A stretch of 64,000 nucleotides of DNA from Nicotiana tabacum (GCF_000715075.1 NC_134097.1:71643190-71707189); one strand, 5' to 3'. Counted from the stretch's first letter, positions 22,885 to 35,694 are shown. Made by a program: numbers and translations. The notes: generated by a model not told the origin, from the sequence alone.

Positions 22885-24081
22885 TACCCATTGAGAAGTA
22901 TTCTCTTTACCTATTTCTGCACTTTCCTTAGTTTTATTCCCTTCCCCATTAGGATGCCCAACATGAACTCTCTTTGATGATGCCACTTCATTAGACATAG
23001 GAGTATAAATTGCTGTATCTGGATCCAAGGCCTTCTGAATAGGTGTGGTCTGCATATCAGCTCCTTCAACAATAGCAAATTGATTTCCTACTATACTTTC
23101 ATGTTCTGCTTGTAGAGCTGCAAATTTGTTTGTTGTTTGAAGTTGTTTGGATGTATTAACTTGAGAAAATTGCCTCCTTCCATTACCAATGTTTTGCTAG
23201 TTATTATCATTAGCTGTCATGATTTCCTTTGATGAAGTAGCATTATTTTAAGGATTACCAGATCCTTGCAACTGCTGCCCCTTAGCTTCAACAGGAACAA
23301 TTTCTTTCCCTGTAACCACACGATTTCCATTCTTCTTCACTCGATTGTCTCTTACTTCCTTCCATTATTCCCCAGGTGGATTCACATTGCCTACAACTCT
23401 TCCACTTGATAAGATCATCAATGGTTGATTATGATACAGTTGAGTCTGCTCCTTGTTATTTTCAGCATTCTGCTTGCTTTGATAAGGTGATAATTCCGGA
23501 TGAGATTTCCAGCATTCAAAATAATCATGGCCTTGTAATCTTCATTCCTTACAGTACTTAGGAATCATATCATACTTAATGTTTACCCATTTAGTCCTTG
23601 TTACACTTGTTGCTTCATTAACAATGTCCATTATTACATTTTTAGGATGATCAACTAGTAAATCGACAAGAACTTTTACCCTCGCACAGCTAGGTCGAGT
23701 CTTATTTATAATAGCCATATCCAAATGTAAAGGTTTCCCAACAGCTGAAGCATGAGAAAAAATACACTCCTTCACAAAGTATGTAGGTAACAAACCTGGA
23801 AAAGATATCCAAGCCATATCTATTGGAGTCTCTTCTCCTACCTTAAACTTCACATCATAAATGAGAGGTCGAATTTGGTATTCATTGCCGTTCTTGTCCT
23901 TGATGTATTGAGCTCCTTTCGACATAAAATCAACAAAATCCTGCCACAAGGTCATACGTATAAGGACATGTCTGTCTCTCAACAAACCAATACTACATTC
24001 TCCCTTTAATCCACATTGAGAGGGAACAATGCGACGAATCTCATTTAAATCTGGCCAGCCATATGCAAACTTTCCCACCAC
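22885..24081 (-). pseudogene. LINE ORF1, N-terminal part with DUF4283 and zinc knuckle
   Basis: The 24081-23542 frame is a DUF4283-type domain typical of plant LINE ORF1 proteins: [17 protein letters not shown] at the start, then [27 protein letters not shown] and [11 protein letters not shown]. Directly after it a CCHC-like knuckle can be read (PKYCKE, then RLQGHDYFECWKSHPEL), but the second Cys codon has become TGA. Downstream lies Gln/Asn/Lys-rich linker text with several stops, ending at the Ogre insertion. The protein would bind LINE RNA. The initial Met at 24081 is the first in frame; a more upstream start is blocked by stops. Confidence 0.85.
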
Positions 24082-25020
24082 AGCATATTAGATATCCTCA
24101 ATCATGTTCATTCTCTCCTCTATGAATTGTGATCAAATCAGTCCAACTTTAGTTGAGCTACAGTGATTTATGATATACGTGAAAATAAAGCAACTTCACG
24201 TGAAAAGACTGTTTGCTACAGAAATTCAAGAACTAAATTAAAGTTGAACTCTCAATCAAGATTTATCAATGTTCTATAGAAGAGAACACAAAATCATAGA
24301 TGGTAGCCCAGTTTCCAAGCATAGAACGCAGTAGCGATGCAAATTTTTGAAGAACCTGCGTGCTACAGTAACTCCGAGTTTAAAGATCTGTAACAGTTGG
24401 GTAGTGATTTGAAAGAGATCTTCAACAAACCATAGAATTGAGAACAGAAAACCTTCACGTTATAGAAAGATACAGATTTGCTGAATAAAACTCGATGCTA
24501 CAGTAAATAGAAAACTAATTTTAAGATCTGTTGCGTGTTGATATGGAATTTAGGAAAAAAACAAAAAGAGGTTGTTTGGAATGAGAAGGATGTTCTTTTG
24601 GGACCACAATTGTGATGTTACCTTGCCGGATGCTGGAGTTATGGTCGATGAATAGTGATCACGTATCAACGATGAATAGTTATCACAATGTCTGTATTGT
24701 TAAACTTGTGTCTTAAAGTAAGTTTTATGACATTAGAACATAACACATAAGTAGTGCATTATGAAAATACTGTTTCCGCATGAGTATGACCATTTGTCGC
24801 ATATCAAGATCCGTTTCTCCTCAAGTGTAAACATCGACCTTTTTCAACTAGTGTCTTCAAAGATTAACACTATACGTTTTACTTGAACATAATCATTATG
24901 GAACTACACATAAGTTGTTTCATGTTTCCCTAATTTTACTGTGCGATTAAAACATATTAATATGTTTTAGCATTAACACTATAGAAATAGTAAGTAGTTT
25001 CATATATTAGGAGAAATATG
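24082..25020. other. Probable LINE 5' leader, then unassigned AT-rich DNA
   Basis: No coding sequence is visible. Up to about 24690 the sequence repeats short words such as GCTACAGTA (near 24230, 24362 and 24510) and GATGAATAGT (24646 and 24671). Together with its position next to ORF1 this suggests a LINE 5' untranslated region with internal small repeats. From about 24700 to 25020 I see nothing recognisable; the last bases, ATATG, are the target duplication of the solo LTR. Confidence 0.45.
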
Positions 25021-25717
25021 TGTGATGACCTTTGGGTCATCACTTGTTTTACAAGTAAATTCTATGATTCGAGGTCTTAAAAACCTCTTTTTATCTTACC
25101 TCGATTTGCGTGCACAGTTCGGGCGTGTATCCGGAAAGACATTATGTGAGAATCTGTGGAAAATGATAAATTTTGCTTTTAAAATGAATTTAAGTTGACT
25201 TCGGTCAATATTTTGGGTAAACGGACCCGGACCCGTTATGTGATGGTCCCGAAGGGTCCGTAGGAAAATATGGGACTTGGGCGTATGCCCGAAATTAAAT
25301 TTTGAGGTCCCAAGCTCGAGAAATAAATTTTTGAAGAAAATTGTTTAATTGAAATTATAAGAGTTTTCAGAAATTTAAATATGTTTGAATTTGATAGTAT
25401 CGGGCCCGTATTTTAGTTTCGGAGCCCGGTACAGGTCTTATGTGGGATTTCAGTTGAGTCTGTAAAATTTGGTAAGAAGCGTACTTGATATGACGTGAAT
25501 CAGACCATCAGTTGTTAAAATTGGAACTTAAGAGTTCATGAGATTTTTCTTTGATTTTGGTGATATTATTTTGATGATTTGATCGTACGAGCAAGTCCGT
25601 ATGATTTTTTGGACTTGCGTTCATGTTTGGTTTGGAGCCCCGAGGGCTCGGGTGAGTTTTGGATAGGCCACGAAGTGTTTTGAACTTAGGAAAAACTGCT
25701 GGTATATTGCAGATCTG

Positions 25718-25985
25718 CAGGCTTCGCAATTGCGAAACCTGGCTCGCAATTGCGAGCTTGCATTTGCGAAAAACCCCTCGCATTTGCGAAGACTGGCTGG
25801 ATAGAGAATCTTCGCATTTGCGAAGCTTATGTCGCAACTGCGACCTTGACAGATACCGCAATTGCAAACATTGTTCGCATTTGCGAAGAAAGCAGACATA
25901 TGCCATCCTTCGCAATTGTGAAGCCTTGGCCGCAATTGCGAGTTCGCATTTGCAAACCAGGCTTCGCAATTGCGATGTCTGCGCC
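25718..25985. repeat. CGCAnnTGCG palindrome cluster in the solo LTR
   Basis: More than a dozen near-palindromic words of the type TTCGCAATTGCGAA and TTCGCATTTGCGAA are strung together with 5-20-bp spacers. They lie just upstream of an AT-rich TTTTTTAAACTT that could act as the TATA element. Confidence 0.9.
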
Positions 25986-26759
25986 TGTGTAAATCATGAC
26001 TTAGCCGAAAATTCTTCATTTTTTAAACTTTCTCAAAACCTAAACATCTTTGAGTGATTTTTCAAAGGCAACTACTCTTCCAAATCGATTGTAAGTCATT
26101 TCTACTTATTTTCTTTAATCTTTAACATCTTTTCACATGATGTCAACTCAAAATCAAGGGTTTTGATGGGGGAAATTGGGTGTTTTGGGTAGAACTTAGG
26201 TTTTTCAAATTTTGGGGATTTGGACCTCGATTTGAAGTCCGATTTCAAAACAAATTATATATTTGAGTTCGTGGGTGAATGGGTAATCGGGTTTTGGTCC
26301 AAACCTCGAGTTTTAACCATGTGGGACTGGGGTTAGAATTGATTCATTTAGCATTTATTGATATAGTTAAGTAACTTGTAGCTAGATACGAGCGAATTGG
26401 TTGTGGAATCAAGAGGTAAAGCGGTAGTTGAGGCTTGAATTGTGTTCGTGGCATCGAGGTAAGTGTTTGGTCTAACCTTAGCTTGAGGGATTAGGAGTCG
26501 TGACTTATATGCTATGTGTTAATTGTTGAGTATGACGTATAGGCATGGTGACGAGTATCTATACGTTGGTGCCAAACATGCCTGTGAGTCTTATACTATG
26601 ATTAATGTGACTCCGATTCGTATTGTTCAAGCTTTATATGATGATTTCTTTTGTTGAACAAGGCTTGTGGAAGTATTATTGGTAATTGATCATTGTAGAG
26701 CGTTGGCTCAAGTTGAGAAATGAGTTGTGAAGAAATTGTGGTAAAGAGAAAAGGTTTAT

Positions 26760-27230
26760 ATTAATGTCTCCCTTGTCGGGATGTTATTGCTTTTGATATT
26801 ATCTCCCTTGTCGGGACATTATTTTTCATGATATTGTTTTCCTTACCGGGATATTGTTGTTATGCTATTGTTACCTTGCCGGGATTTTATTGAAATATTG
26901 TTGATTTCCCTTGCCCAATTGCTTTGTGATTGTTGCTTAGGTGAGGAAGAGTGTAAAGCACGAAGGGTGATGCCGTGTAAGTTTTCTTTGAGAGTGTTAA
27001 TGCACGAAGGGTGATGCCATGTCGATATTGTAAGGTAAAAGCATGAAGGGTGATGCCATGCCGCACGATGTACCATTCTGTGCCATCATATGAGTGATAA
27101 TACACGAAGGATCATTCCGTGCCATAATTATGTGAGGTAAAAGCACGAAAGGTGATGTCGTGCCGATTTTATTGATTTTATGGTGAGGACGAGAGTAAAA
27201 GCACGAAGGGTGATGCTGTGCACTTGGCTT
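26760..27230. repeat. Short hairpin arrays in the solo LTR
   Basis: First come four copies of an approximately 45-bp unit with CCCTTGTCGGGA-like hairpins (26768-26885). Then come about six units carrying GCACG, AAGGGTGATGC and CGTGC, in which GCACG pairs with CGTGC (26955-27225), with spacers of roughly 35-60 bp. Confidence 0.85.
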
Positions 27231-28002
27231 TTATTTCTGATTCTTGTTGATAATTGAACTTTGGTGTTCCTTATATTTATCTATTGTTCTTCTGTTATTA
27301 CTTGATGTTCCGCGCAACATGCTTCCCCCTCCTATCCTTAACTATACATTTCTACCTTTATTTTCTGTTGTATATGATTTAACTACACAAGTTTATTTGG
27401 TAGTCTGGTCCTAGCCTATTTACTACTTCGCCGAGGTTAGGCTAGGCACTTACCAGCACATGGGGTCGGTTATGCTGATACTACACTTTGCATTGAGTGC
27501 AGATCCCGGTGCAACATCTTTTGGACCGCAGTAAGGGTGATGTCTTTAGTCTATTCAGGCAACCCGAGGTAGTCTTGCAGGCGTCCGCAGGCCTTGGCGT
27601 CTCCTTCTATCTTTCTATACTGTTTCTTTTATGTATTTCTGAAACAACTTGTATTTATCTTTCAGACCCTTATTTGTAGTACTCTTAGATAGTCTATGAA
27701 ATTGTGACACCAGATCTGGGTAGCGTATTAGTTTATGGATTTGTATTGGTAATATTTAAATTATTATATTTCTTTTCTTCCGCTTATTTAATTTTGTTGT
27801 TCATATAATATTAGTTCACAACTGTTAAAGGATTAAAAATGGAAAAAGGTGAATAATTGTAATGGTTGCCTTGCGTAGCTTTCACTAGTAGGCGCCATCA
27901 TGACTTCCGAGGGTGGGAAATCTAGGTCGTGACAATATGGGACCTATTGCCAGTTTAATTGGAAATTTTCAATTTCAACACCTTAGCCAAACCAAATTAA
28001 TA

Positions 28003-28260
28003 GCGTTTGCATGTAGATTTGATTGAAATTTGAAAAAACAATTTTTCGAATTGTGTTAAAAAAAATTTGAAAGTTGAAATTGTGTTTGGACATGCATTTT
28101 ATTTGAAGAAAAGTTGAAGTTTTGTGAGCGGAAAAAAAAACAGTTTTTGGGAACTTGAAAATTTTTGAATTTTTTTCCCCCAAAACATGATCATATTTCA
28201 CAAATAATGTTTTCAATTTTTTTTTTTGAAAAAATAAAACCAAAATCTATGACCAAACGA
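28003..28260. mobile_element. Foldback MITE, hAT-like (tentative)
   Basis: CGTTTGCATGTAGATTT at the left (from about 28004) is repeated inverted at the right as AATCTATGACCAAACG (28244-28259). The interior is A/T-rich and self-complementary (poly-A and poly-T blocks, AAATTGTG and CACAAT words). No target duplication could be fixed, so the exact ends and superfamily are uncertain. Confidence 0.5.
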
Positions 28261-28344
28261 GAGCTTAAAGTAATAAAAAGAAGATACATCACCGTTTAGA
28301 TATTTCGTGCAACCAATTCTATAAAAAGAAAGAATATTTATACA

Positions 28345-28390
28345 CACTACTATAAATTAAGCCAAAATCGACCGCGGCCAACCAACTGAC
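28345..28390. mobile_element. CACTA (En/Spm) element, left end
   Basis: CACTACTATAAATTAAGCC follows an ACA at 28342-28344. Its partner end at 63281 reads, inverted, CACTACTAGAAAACTGCC and is followed by ACA (63282-63284). CACTA termini and a 3-bp duplication define an En/Spm-type transposon. Element A was inserted 46 bp inside this end. The next bases (AAATCGACCGCGG) show the CGACCG-type subterminal repeats. Confidence 0.9.
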
Positions 28391-30840
28391 TGTCACAGCC
28401 CAAAACTAACCCTGTCGTTATGGCACCTATCATGGTATTAGGCAAGCCGATACATTACCAAAACAAATCAATATTTTCATTTCAAAGATAGTTCCAAAAC
28501 TATTTAATATAAAACCTTCATAAAAGAGTTCAAATCAAAACAAAGGTGCGGAAAAGAAAGCCCGATATCGGGGTGTCACTAGTCATGAGCATATGCTACA
28601 ACCGTCTGACAATATCAAGACTAACATAGCCTGGAAATAACTGAATACAACTAAGGGAAGATAAAGAGGGAGTAAGGCAGGGCTGTGATCGACATGCAGC
28701 TACCTTGCTAACTCTGATGGATCTGTCATCGAATAATTAACACCCGCTACCGGGTCCTCCAAAAATACATGAATTTGTACACAAGGAGCATGAAGTAATG
28801 TGAGTACGCCAACTCAGTAAGTAATACAAGTAAATAAAGACTGAGCAGTAGTGACGAGCAGTAAAACATATATAGTTCATATCGTGAAATCTCAATAGAA
28901 TATAGCAGGCTTTTAAAATTAGGGTTCAAATCAACTCAGCTCATTTAAATCCAGTTTCAGTAAAACCTTTTTAAAAACATCTTTCAATAGTTTTCAAACA
29001 AGTGATGAAACAATGAATAAAAATGATGAAAACAAAAATAGCCCCTCGGGCAAAACATCACTCGTGAATAGCCATTCAGGCAAACATGAATCATAAACAG
29101 CCCCTCGGCCAAACATCACAGTCACTCATATACAGCCCCTCAAGCATACCTCACAATCACTCGTAAATAGCCCCTCGGGAAAAACAACATATCACTCACT
29201 TAGGGTACCCCGCTCACTAGGGGTGTGCAGACTCCGAAGGGGCTCCTACAGCCCAAGGCGCTATAACAAGAGACCTTGTGGCATAATCAATCAGGCCCTC
29301 GGCATCATAACAAGCTAACTCGTGGCATAAACACTCAGGCCCTCGGCCTCACTCAATCATGAATCAGTAACAACATGTTGCGGCGTGCAACCTGATCCCA
29401 TAAATATCCTCACAAATCAGGCCCTCGGCCTCACTCAGTCATAAACCTCTCAAGCCACTCGGGCTATCAGTAAAAATAGGGTGCTCAGCCCAAAACAACA
29501 TTTTTATATGCATCAAAACAGTATAGTAAAGACTGAGTTATGAAATCAATGAGTATAACATGACTGAGTATAGATTTTCAATCAAAAATAGTGAGAGAAT
29601 AGTAAGAAAAAGGCTCCTAAAGGTCCAAACAGCTCTGGCACAAGGCCCAAGTATGGCGTTCAACCCAATTTATAGAAATTCTTTCTACAACACATAAGTG
29701 TCATATTGTTTCAACCAAATACACAACTTATGGTTGCTACGGGATGGACCAAGTCACAATCCCCAATGGTGCACGCCCACACACCCGTCACCTAGCATGC
29801 GCGTCATCTCAAAATAGTAAAACGATACAAAATCCGGGGTTTTATACCCTCGGGACTAGATTTACAATCGTTACTTACCTCAAACAAGCCAAATCCAATA
29901 TCGAGCAAGCTAAGCGATGCTCCAAAAATGCCATCTCGTGTGTTCCGACCTCCGCGTCTCGAAACTAACCAAAAATAACTCAAATACATCAAACAATGCT
30001 AAAGGAACCAATCTCAATCGAAAAAGGTCGAATCTTTAATCAAAAGCCCATAATCGGCCGAAAAGCCCAACCCGGGCTCACATCTCAAAACCTGACAAAA
30101 CTCATAAAATCCGATAACCCATTTAATTATGAGTCCAACCATACTATTTTCATCCAATTCCGACTCCGAATCGATGTTCAAAACTTAAAAATTCACTTTA
30201 TGAAACTTTAGGCAAACCCCCCCCCAAATTTTACTTTAAAATCATCAATCAAATGCAAAAAATGAAGATGGATTCATGAAATATAACTAAAACAGTGTTG
30301 AAAACACTTACCCCAATCCATATGGTGAAAATCGGCTCCAAAATTGCCAAATCCGAGCTCCCCAACTCAAAATATGACCAAATGAACAAACCCTTGTTTT
30401 ATATATTTTTCTACCAGCTATTCTGCCTTGATTCTCATGCCAAATGATCCTGAAACCTGCTTTTGATACCTCCAACAGATTCCTTGTAAAACTTTAGTCA
30501 AGTTAGCCTCTTGAATCACTCCATTTGACCTTATATTGAAGGAGATTTGTTGGTTTCGATATTTGAAAATAGTGCAGATTTTTAAATACGAATTCAGTGG
30601 CAATTCTGACCCCGATATCTAAAAGTCCACTCTCGGTCAAACTTTCCAAAATTCCAGCTTCCGCTATTTCAAGCCAAATTCTACTACGGACCTCCAAGTC
30701 ACAATCCAGATGCGTTCCTAAGTCCAAAATCACCCAACGGAGCTAACGGAACCATCAGAAATCCAATCCGAGGTCAAATTCTAAAAAGTCAAAATTTGGT
30801 CAAACCTTTCAAATTTAAAGCTTCTAGCTGAGAATCATTC
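28391..30840 (-). repeat. Element A left LTR, first segment
   Basis: The segment starts TGTCACAGCCC and aligns with 59432 onward. It holds the CTC-loop hairpin array (29038-29490) and, on the minus strand, a TATA-like AAATATATAAAAC near 30397-30410. It is interrupted by element B at 30840 and continues at 41466. Confidence 0.9.
29038..29490. repeat. CTC-loop hairpin array, element A left LTR
   Basis: This array holds repeated mini-hairpins GCCCCTCGGGC, GGCCCTCGGCC and similar, spaced about 25-35 bp and separated by CAnTCAnTC-type linkers. It includes the GGGTACC...CACTAGGGGTGTGCAG block at about 29209-29230. Confidence 0.88.
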
Positions 30841-31444
30841 TGTCACGACCCTAAACCCGGACCCAGTCGTGATGGAACCTCTCATGAAGACAAGGCCAGC
30901 CGACACTTCTCATTTTTCCAATTATTAACAATTTAGCATTTAGAAACAGTCTAAACATGAATAGATAATCCAAAGTAACAGATAATATCATAAATACGCG
31001 GAAGAACAACCAACACAGCCCTAACCGGGGTGTCACTAGTAATGAGCATCTATAAAACCTAATACAAGTCCGAAAGGTCTACAACTAGTACAAAAGTCTG
31101 ATATGAGATAGAAATGATAAAGAGGGAGAAACATGGGTCTGCGGACGTTAAGCAGCTACCTCGTGAACTCCGAATATCCGCCGGGAGCTCTCAACTCGCA
31201 CTGGTAGGATCAACAACGCCTGAATCTGCACACAGGGGTACAGGGAGTAAAGTGAGTACTCCAACTCAGTGAGTAACAAATGTAAATAGTGGCTGAGAGT
31301 AAGAAAACACGTAAGGCACAAGGCATTCTATAATGAAGCAGTAAAACCAATTAAAAGAAGTACAATAGTGGAAAGTCAAGTAAAATACTCTTTCAACAAA
31401 TAAACAAGTAATTGACAGGTAATTAAGGTAGAGTAAACAAATAG

Positions 31445-31790
31445 AAGTTCGCCCCTCAGGCACAATATCACCACATCCACCCCTCGGGAAATATCTCAAA
31501 ACAATAACAGCCTCTCGGGCTCAATCTCACATCACAATGGGTACCCGCGCTCACTAGGGGTGTGCAGACTTCTAGAGGGGCCCCTTATGGCCCAAGTACA
31601 ATAACAAGCCATCTCGTGGCATCAAAACCAGGCCCTAGGCCTCATATCAGTCAAGCCACCTCATGGCGCATATATCTCAGGCCCTCGGCCTCAAATTAGT
31701 ATCAGTGTTTCCTCATAACTAGGCCCTCGGCCTTACTCAGTCAAAAATACTCACAAGCCCCTCGGGCAATAGTAAACAGTGTTTCTCAGC
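31445..31790. repeat. CTC-loop hairpin array, element B left LTR
   Basis: It contains CCCCTCGGG, GCCTCTCGGGC, GGCCCTCGGCC and GCCACCTCATGGC-type mini-hairpins and the GGGTACCC...CACTAGGGGTGTGCAG block shared with element A. The partner array is at 39290-39620. Confidence 0.85.
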
Positions 31791-32696
31791 CCAAACATCA
31801 TTTAAAATATCAATTAAGTCTTAAAACTAAGTAAACATGGCTAAGTATGAAAATAGTGAAAAATAACAGGATTGAGTTCAAGTGTAAAGTCAAAACAGTG
31901 AGGAAATATCAATAAAAATCCCCGAAGGGTTCAAATAGTTGGCACTAGGCCCAAATATGGCATTCAGCCCAAATAATGATGATGGCAAATAGTTTTCAAT
32001 TAAATACGCGGTAAAATCATCAATCAGGACGGACCAAGTCACAATCCCAATAGTACACGACCCTACGCTCGTCATCAAGCATGTGTCTCACCTCAATATA
32101 GCACTACGATATGCAATTCCGGGGTTTCAAACCCTCAGAACATCATTTACAATCATTACTTACCTCGAACCGGCTAAATCTCTAGCTCGCGACGCCTTTT
32201 CCCCTCGAATCGACCTCCATGCGCGTCAAATCTACCCAAAATCAGAACAAGGACGTCAGAATATGCTAAGGGAATGAAGCCCAAGCGAAAACAATCAATA
32301 AAGGGAACAATTCCGAAATTACCAAAACCTGACCTAGGGCCCACATCTCGAAATTCAGAAATTTTTATATCAATAGATTCCGCATCTTCCCACGAGTCTA
32401 TGCATATCAAGAACACTAAAATCGGAGTCCAAATGACCCCTGAAATCCTCCTTTAAGGGCCTCTTAACCTCAAGCCCTAATCCTCCATTCTTAGCCCTTA
32501 AATTCCTTTAATTACAGCCTTAATCCATGAAATACTACCATAGAAATATCTTTTAGGTCCAAAATCCTTACCTTAGCGAAGTTCCCCTAAAATCCCTCTT
32601 TCAAATTGCCCCAAAAGCTCCAAGCTGAAGTCCAAAAATGGTGAAATAACCCAAAATTCGAGAAGGAATCTTTTTAATTCTTCTACCCAATTGTTC

Positions 32697-32935
32697 CGCA
32701 TCTGCGACCCCATCGCCGCTTCTGCGGTACCGCATTTGCGGTAAATCCTCCGCTTCTGCAGAATTCACTTAAGAGCCCAAAAGTCGCATCTGCGATACGC
32801 CTTCCGCATCGCGGATGCAGCCATCCTTACCGCTTCTGCGGTCATTGACAAATCCTCATAATTCGCTTCTGCGGCCACTCCATCGCATATGCGGCGCTGC
32901 ACCTGCGGTCCCTAAACCGCAGGTGCGAAAACACC
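32697..32935. repeat. CGC-palindrome cluster, element B left LTR
   Basis: Words such as CCGCATTTGCGG, CCGCTTCTGCGG, CGCACCTGCGG and ACCGCAGGTGCG fill about 240 bp immediately upstream (element sense) of the TATA-like box. Confidence 0.9.
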
Positions 32936-33619
32936 AGAAGCAGCAAAACTTCAGCAGCTGCAATAACATCTTAATTCCTCCGTCAACCATCCGAAATCAC
33001 CCCGAGGCCCCCGGGACCTCAACCAAAAGTACAAAAATAACCCTATACCTTATTCAAACTTGTTCCAATCATCACAACACCTCAAACAACACCAAATCAA
33101 CCAAAACACCTCGGATTCAAGCCTAAGTTTCTAAAATCTTCCGAATTCCGCTTTTGATAAAAAATCCAACCAAACCACGTCTGAATGACCTGAAACTTTA
33201 CACACACATCCCAAATGACATGACGGAGCTACTGCAACTCTCGGAATTCCATTCCGACCCATATATCAAAATCTTGCCTACCAATTGGAAATCGCCAAAA
33301 TATCAACTTCGCCAATTCAAGCCTAAAACTACTCCAACCCTCCAAAACCCATTCCGATCACACTCCTATGCCATAAATCACCTCCCGAAGCTAACCAAAC
33401 CATCAAAACTCGCATCCGAGCCCTCTAACACATAAGTCAACATCGGGTTGACTTTTCCAACTTAAACTTCCTTAAAAGAGACTAAGTGTCTCAAAACTTA
33501 CCAAAATCATTCCCGACTCGATCCGACCAACCCGATACCATAAAACACGGATAACGAAGCATAAAGAAGCAAAAATAGGGACAACAGAGTGGTAATTCAT
33601 GAGACGACTGGCTGGGCCA

Positions 33620-34183
33620 TCACATCCTCCCCAACTTTAACAAACATTCGTCCGCAAACGAATCAAGAAACATACCTAAAGCCTCAAACAGGTAAGGATA
33701 TCTGCTCCGCATCTCCCGCTCGGTCTCCCAGGTAGCCTCCTCCACCCATTGCACTTTCACTGAAGCTATATCCTTTGACCTCAACTTCCGAACTCGATGA
33801 CCTAAAATAGCTACTGGCTCCATATCATAGGTCAAATAATCATCCAACTGAACCGTGCTGAAATCCAAAACATGGGACGGATCCCCAATATACTTTCGGA
33901 GCATAGAAACATGAAATACCAGATGCACATTCGACAAATTGGGTAGTAAAGCAATCCCATAAGCCACCTCCCCAATTCTTCGAAGCACCTCAAAAGGCCC
34001 AATGAACTGCGGACTCAATTTCCCTTTCTTTCCAAATCTCATAACACCCTTCATGGGCGAAACCTTTAACAGAACCTTCTCGCAAACCATATAGGACATA
34101 TCTCGAACCTTCCTGTCAGCACAACTCTTTTGCCTCGACTGCGCTGTACGAAGCCTCTCCTGAATCACCTTCACCTTCTCCAA
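33620..34183 (-). pseudogene. Element B integrase C-terminus with chromodomain
   Basis: This 187-residue frame opens with RLRTAQSRQKSCADRK, contains the GPY/F module (GKLSPQFIGPFEVLRRIG) and HLVFHVSMLRKYI, then a chromodomain at about residues 120-170 (EPVAILGHRVRKLRSKDI, VQWVEEATWETEREMRSRYP). Chromodomains steer integration to heterochromatin, which suits a nested setting. The stop at 33620 falls inside the LTR end, as in other Tekay elements. Confidence 0.9.
33625..33640 (-). other. Element B polypurine tract
   Basis: The minus strand reads TTAAAGTTGGGGAGGA directly before the 3' LTR. Confidence 0.85.
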
Positions 34184-34189
34184 AGCATC

Positions 34190-35211
34190 CTACACCAAAT
34201 CTGTTCCCAATAGCCTAGCCTCACCAGGCTCGAACCAAACAACTGGAGATCTACACCGCCTCCCATACAAAGCCTCATATGGAGCCATCTGAATACTCTA
34301 CTGGTAGCTGTTGTTATAAGAAAACTCTGCAAGCAGTAGAAACTCATCTCATGACCCCCCGAAGTCAATGACACAAGCACGCAACATGTCCTCCAATATC
34401 TGAATAGTGCGCTCGGACTGTCCGTCCATTTGAGGATGAAAAGTTGTGCTCAACTCCACCTAAGTACCCAACTCTTGCTGCACAGACCTCCAAAACTGCG
34501 ATGTAAATTGAGTGCCCCTATTTGAGATGATAGAAACTTGGACACCATGCAAACGAACAATCTCCTGGATATAGATCCCTACCAACCGCTCTGAGGAATA
34601 GGTAGTACACATAGGAATGAAGTGCGCAGACTTGGTCAGCCGATCCACAGTCACCCAAATAGCATCGAACTTCTTCAAAGTCCGTGAAGTCCAACAACAA
34701 AGTCCATAGTGATCCTCTCCCACTTCCACTCAGGAATATCCATCTGCTGAAGCAAACCACCCGATCTCTGATGCTCATATTTTACCTGCTGACAATTGAG
34801 ACACCGAGCTATGAATCCCACAATATCTTTCTTCATTCTTCTCCACCAATAGTGCTGCCTCAAATCCTGATACATCTTCGTGGCACCCGGATGAATGGAA
34901 TACCGCGAGCTATGAGCCTCCTCCATAATCAACTCCCGAAGCCCATCCACATTGGGCACACAAATCTGGCCCTGCATCCTCAACACTCCATCATCACCAA
35001 TGGTCACATCTCTGGCATCATCATGCTGGACTCTGTCCCTAAGGACAACTAAATGCGGATCATCATACTGGTGCTCTCTGATGCGATCATATAAGGAAGA
35101 CCGAGAGACCACACAAGCCAATACCCGATTGGGCTCCGAAATATCCAACCTCATGAACCGATTGGCCAAGGCCTGAATATCAACTGCAAGAGGTCTCTCC
35201 CCATCTGGAAT
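34190..35211 (-). pseudogene. Element B integrase, zinc finger and catalytic core
   Basis: The HHCC finger is seen as [20 protein letters not shown] followed by [11 protein letters not shown]. The core follows in shifted frames: [29 protein letters not shown], then SNRGTQFTSQFW, and [16 protein letters not shown] near 34430. In the second catalytic position Asn replaces the Asp normally found in SDRGTQF. Stops and frameshifts occur near 34690, 34455 and 34300. Confidence 0.9.
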
Positions 35212-35694
35212 ATATACCAAACTCCCCATACTTACTGCCTTTCGGCTCAAGGCATCGGCTACCACATTTGCCTTTCCCGGATGGTACAATATAGTGATAT
35301 CATAATCCTTAAGCAACTCCAACCATCTCCGCTGCCTCAAATTAAGATCCTTCTGTTTGAACAAGTGCCGAAGGCTATGATGATCAGTAAACACCTCACA
35401 AGACACACCATACAAGCGATGCCTCCAAATCTTCAACGCGTGAACTATGGCAGCCAAATCCAAATCATGAATGGGGTAGTTCTTCTCATGGGGATTCAAC
35501 TGACGAGAAGCATAAGCAATAACTCTACCCTCCTACATCAACATACAACCAATCCCAACTCTCGAAGCATCACAATACACGGTATATGAACCTAAAGCTG
35601 ATGTCAAGACCAACACTGGAGCTGTGGTCAAAGCTGTCTTGAGCTTCTGAAAGCTCTCCTCACACTCGTTCGACCATACAAATAAATCACCTTT
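35212..35694 (-). pseudogene. Element B RNase H
   Basis: After the RT the minus strand continues into gypsy RNase H: a stop-interrupted [19 protein letters not shown] segment, then [31 protein letters not shown] and [16 protein letters not shown]. The last motif marks the end of the RNase H and the start of the linker to integrase. Confidence 0.9.

Larger units (their letters stand above)
25021..27934 (+). mobile_element. Solo LTR of a Ty3/gypsy (chromovirus-like) element
   Basis: The 2914-bp unit begins TGTGATGACC, ends GGTCGTGACA and is flanked by perfect ATATG duplications (25016-25020 and 27935-27939), so it arose by LTR-LTR recombination of a full element. Orientation is taken from similarity of layout with the other chromovirus LTRs: a palindrome cluster at 25718-25985 about 700 bp in, and hairpin arrays at 26760-27230 about 1.75-2.2 kb in. 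No coding sequence is present. Confidence 0.9.
30841..33624 (-). repeat. Element B left LTR (3' LTR)
   Basis: 2784 bp, TGTCACGACC...GCCATCACA. It contains the hairpin array (31445-31790), a TATA-like TTAAAAAG on the minus strand at about 32670-32680 and a CGC-palindrome cluster just upstream of it (32697-32935). Confidence 0.95.

Noticed and set aside
25508..26057. Cys/Asn/Ala-rich frames of 80-153 codons on both strands
   Set aside because: They arise from the palindromic CGCAATTGCG words, which keep both strands open; the residue pattern is repeat-driven.
29038..29490. Regular short repeats with spacers, resembling a CRISPR array
   Set aside because: Units are 10-13 bp hairpins with related spacers inside a plant LTR, present in both LTRs; no cas genes and a eukaryotic context.
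32815..33435. Plus-strand frames of 93-103 codons in element B LTR
   Set aside because: They are antisense to B within the LTR, without domain similarity; the partner LTR has the frames broken.
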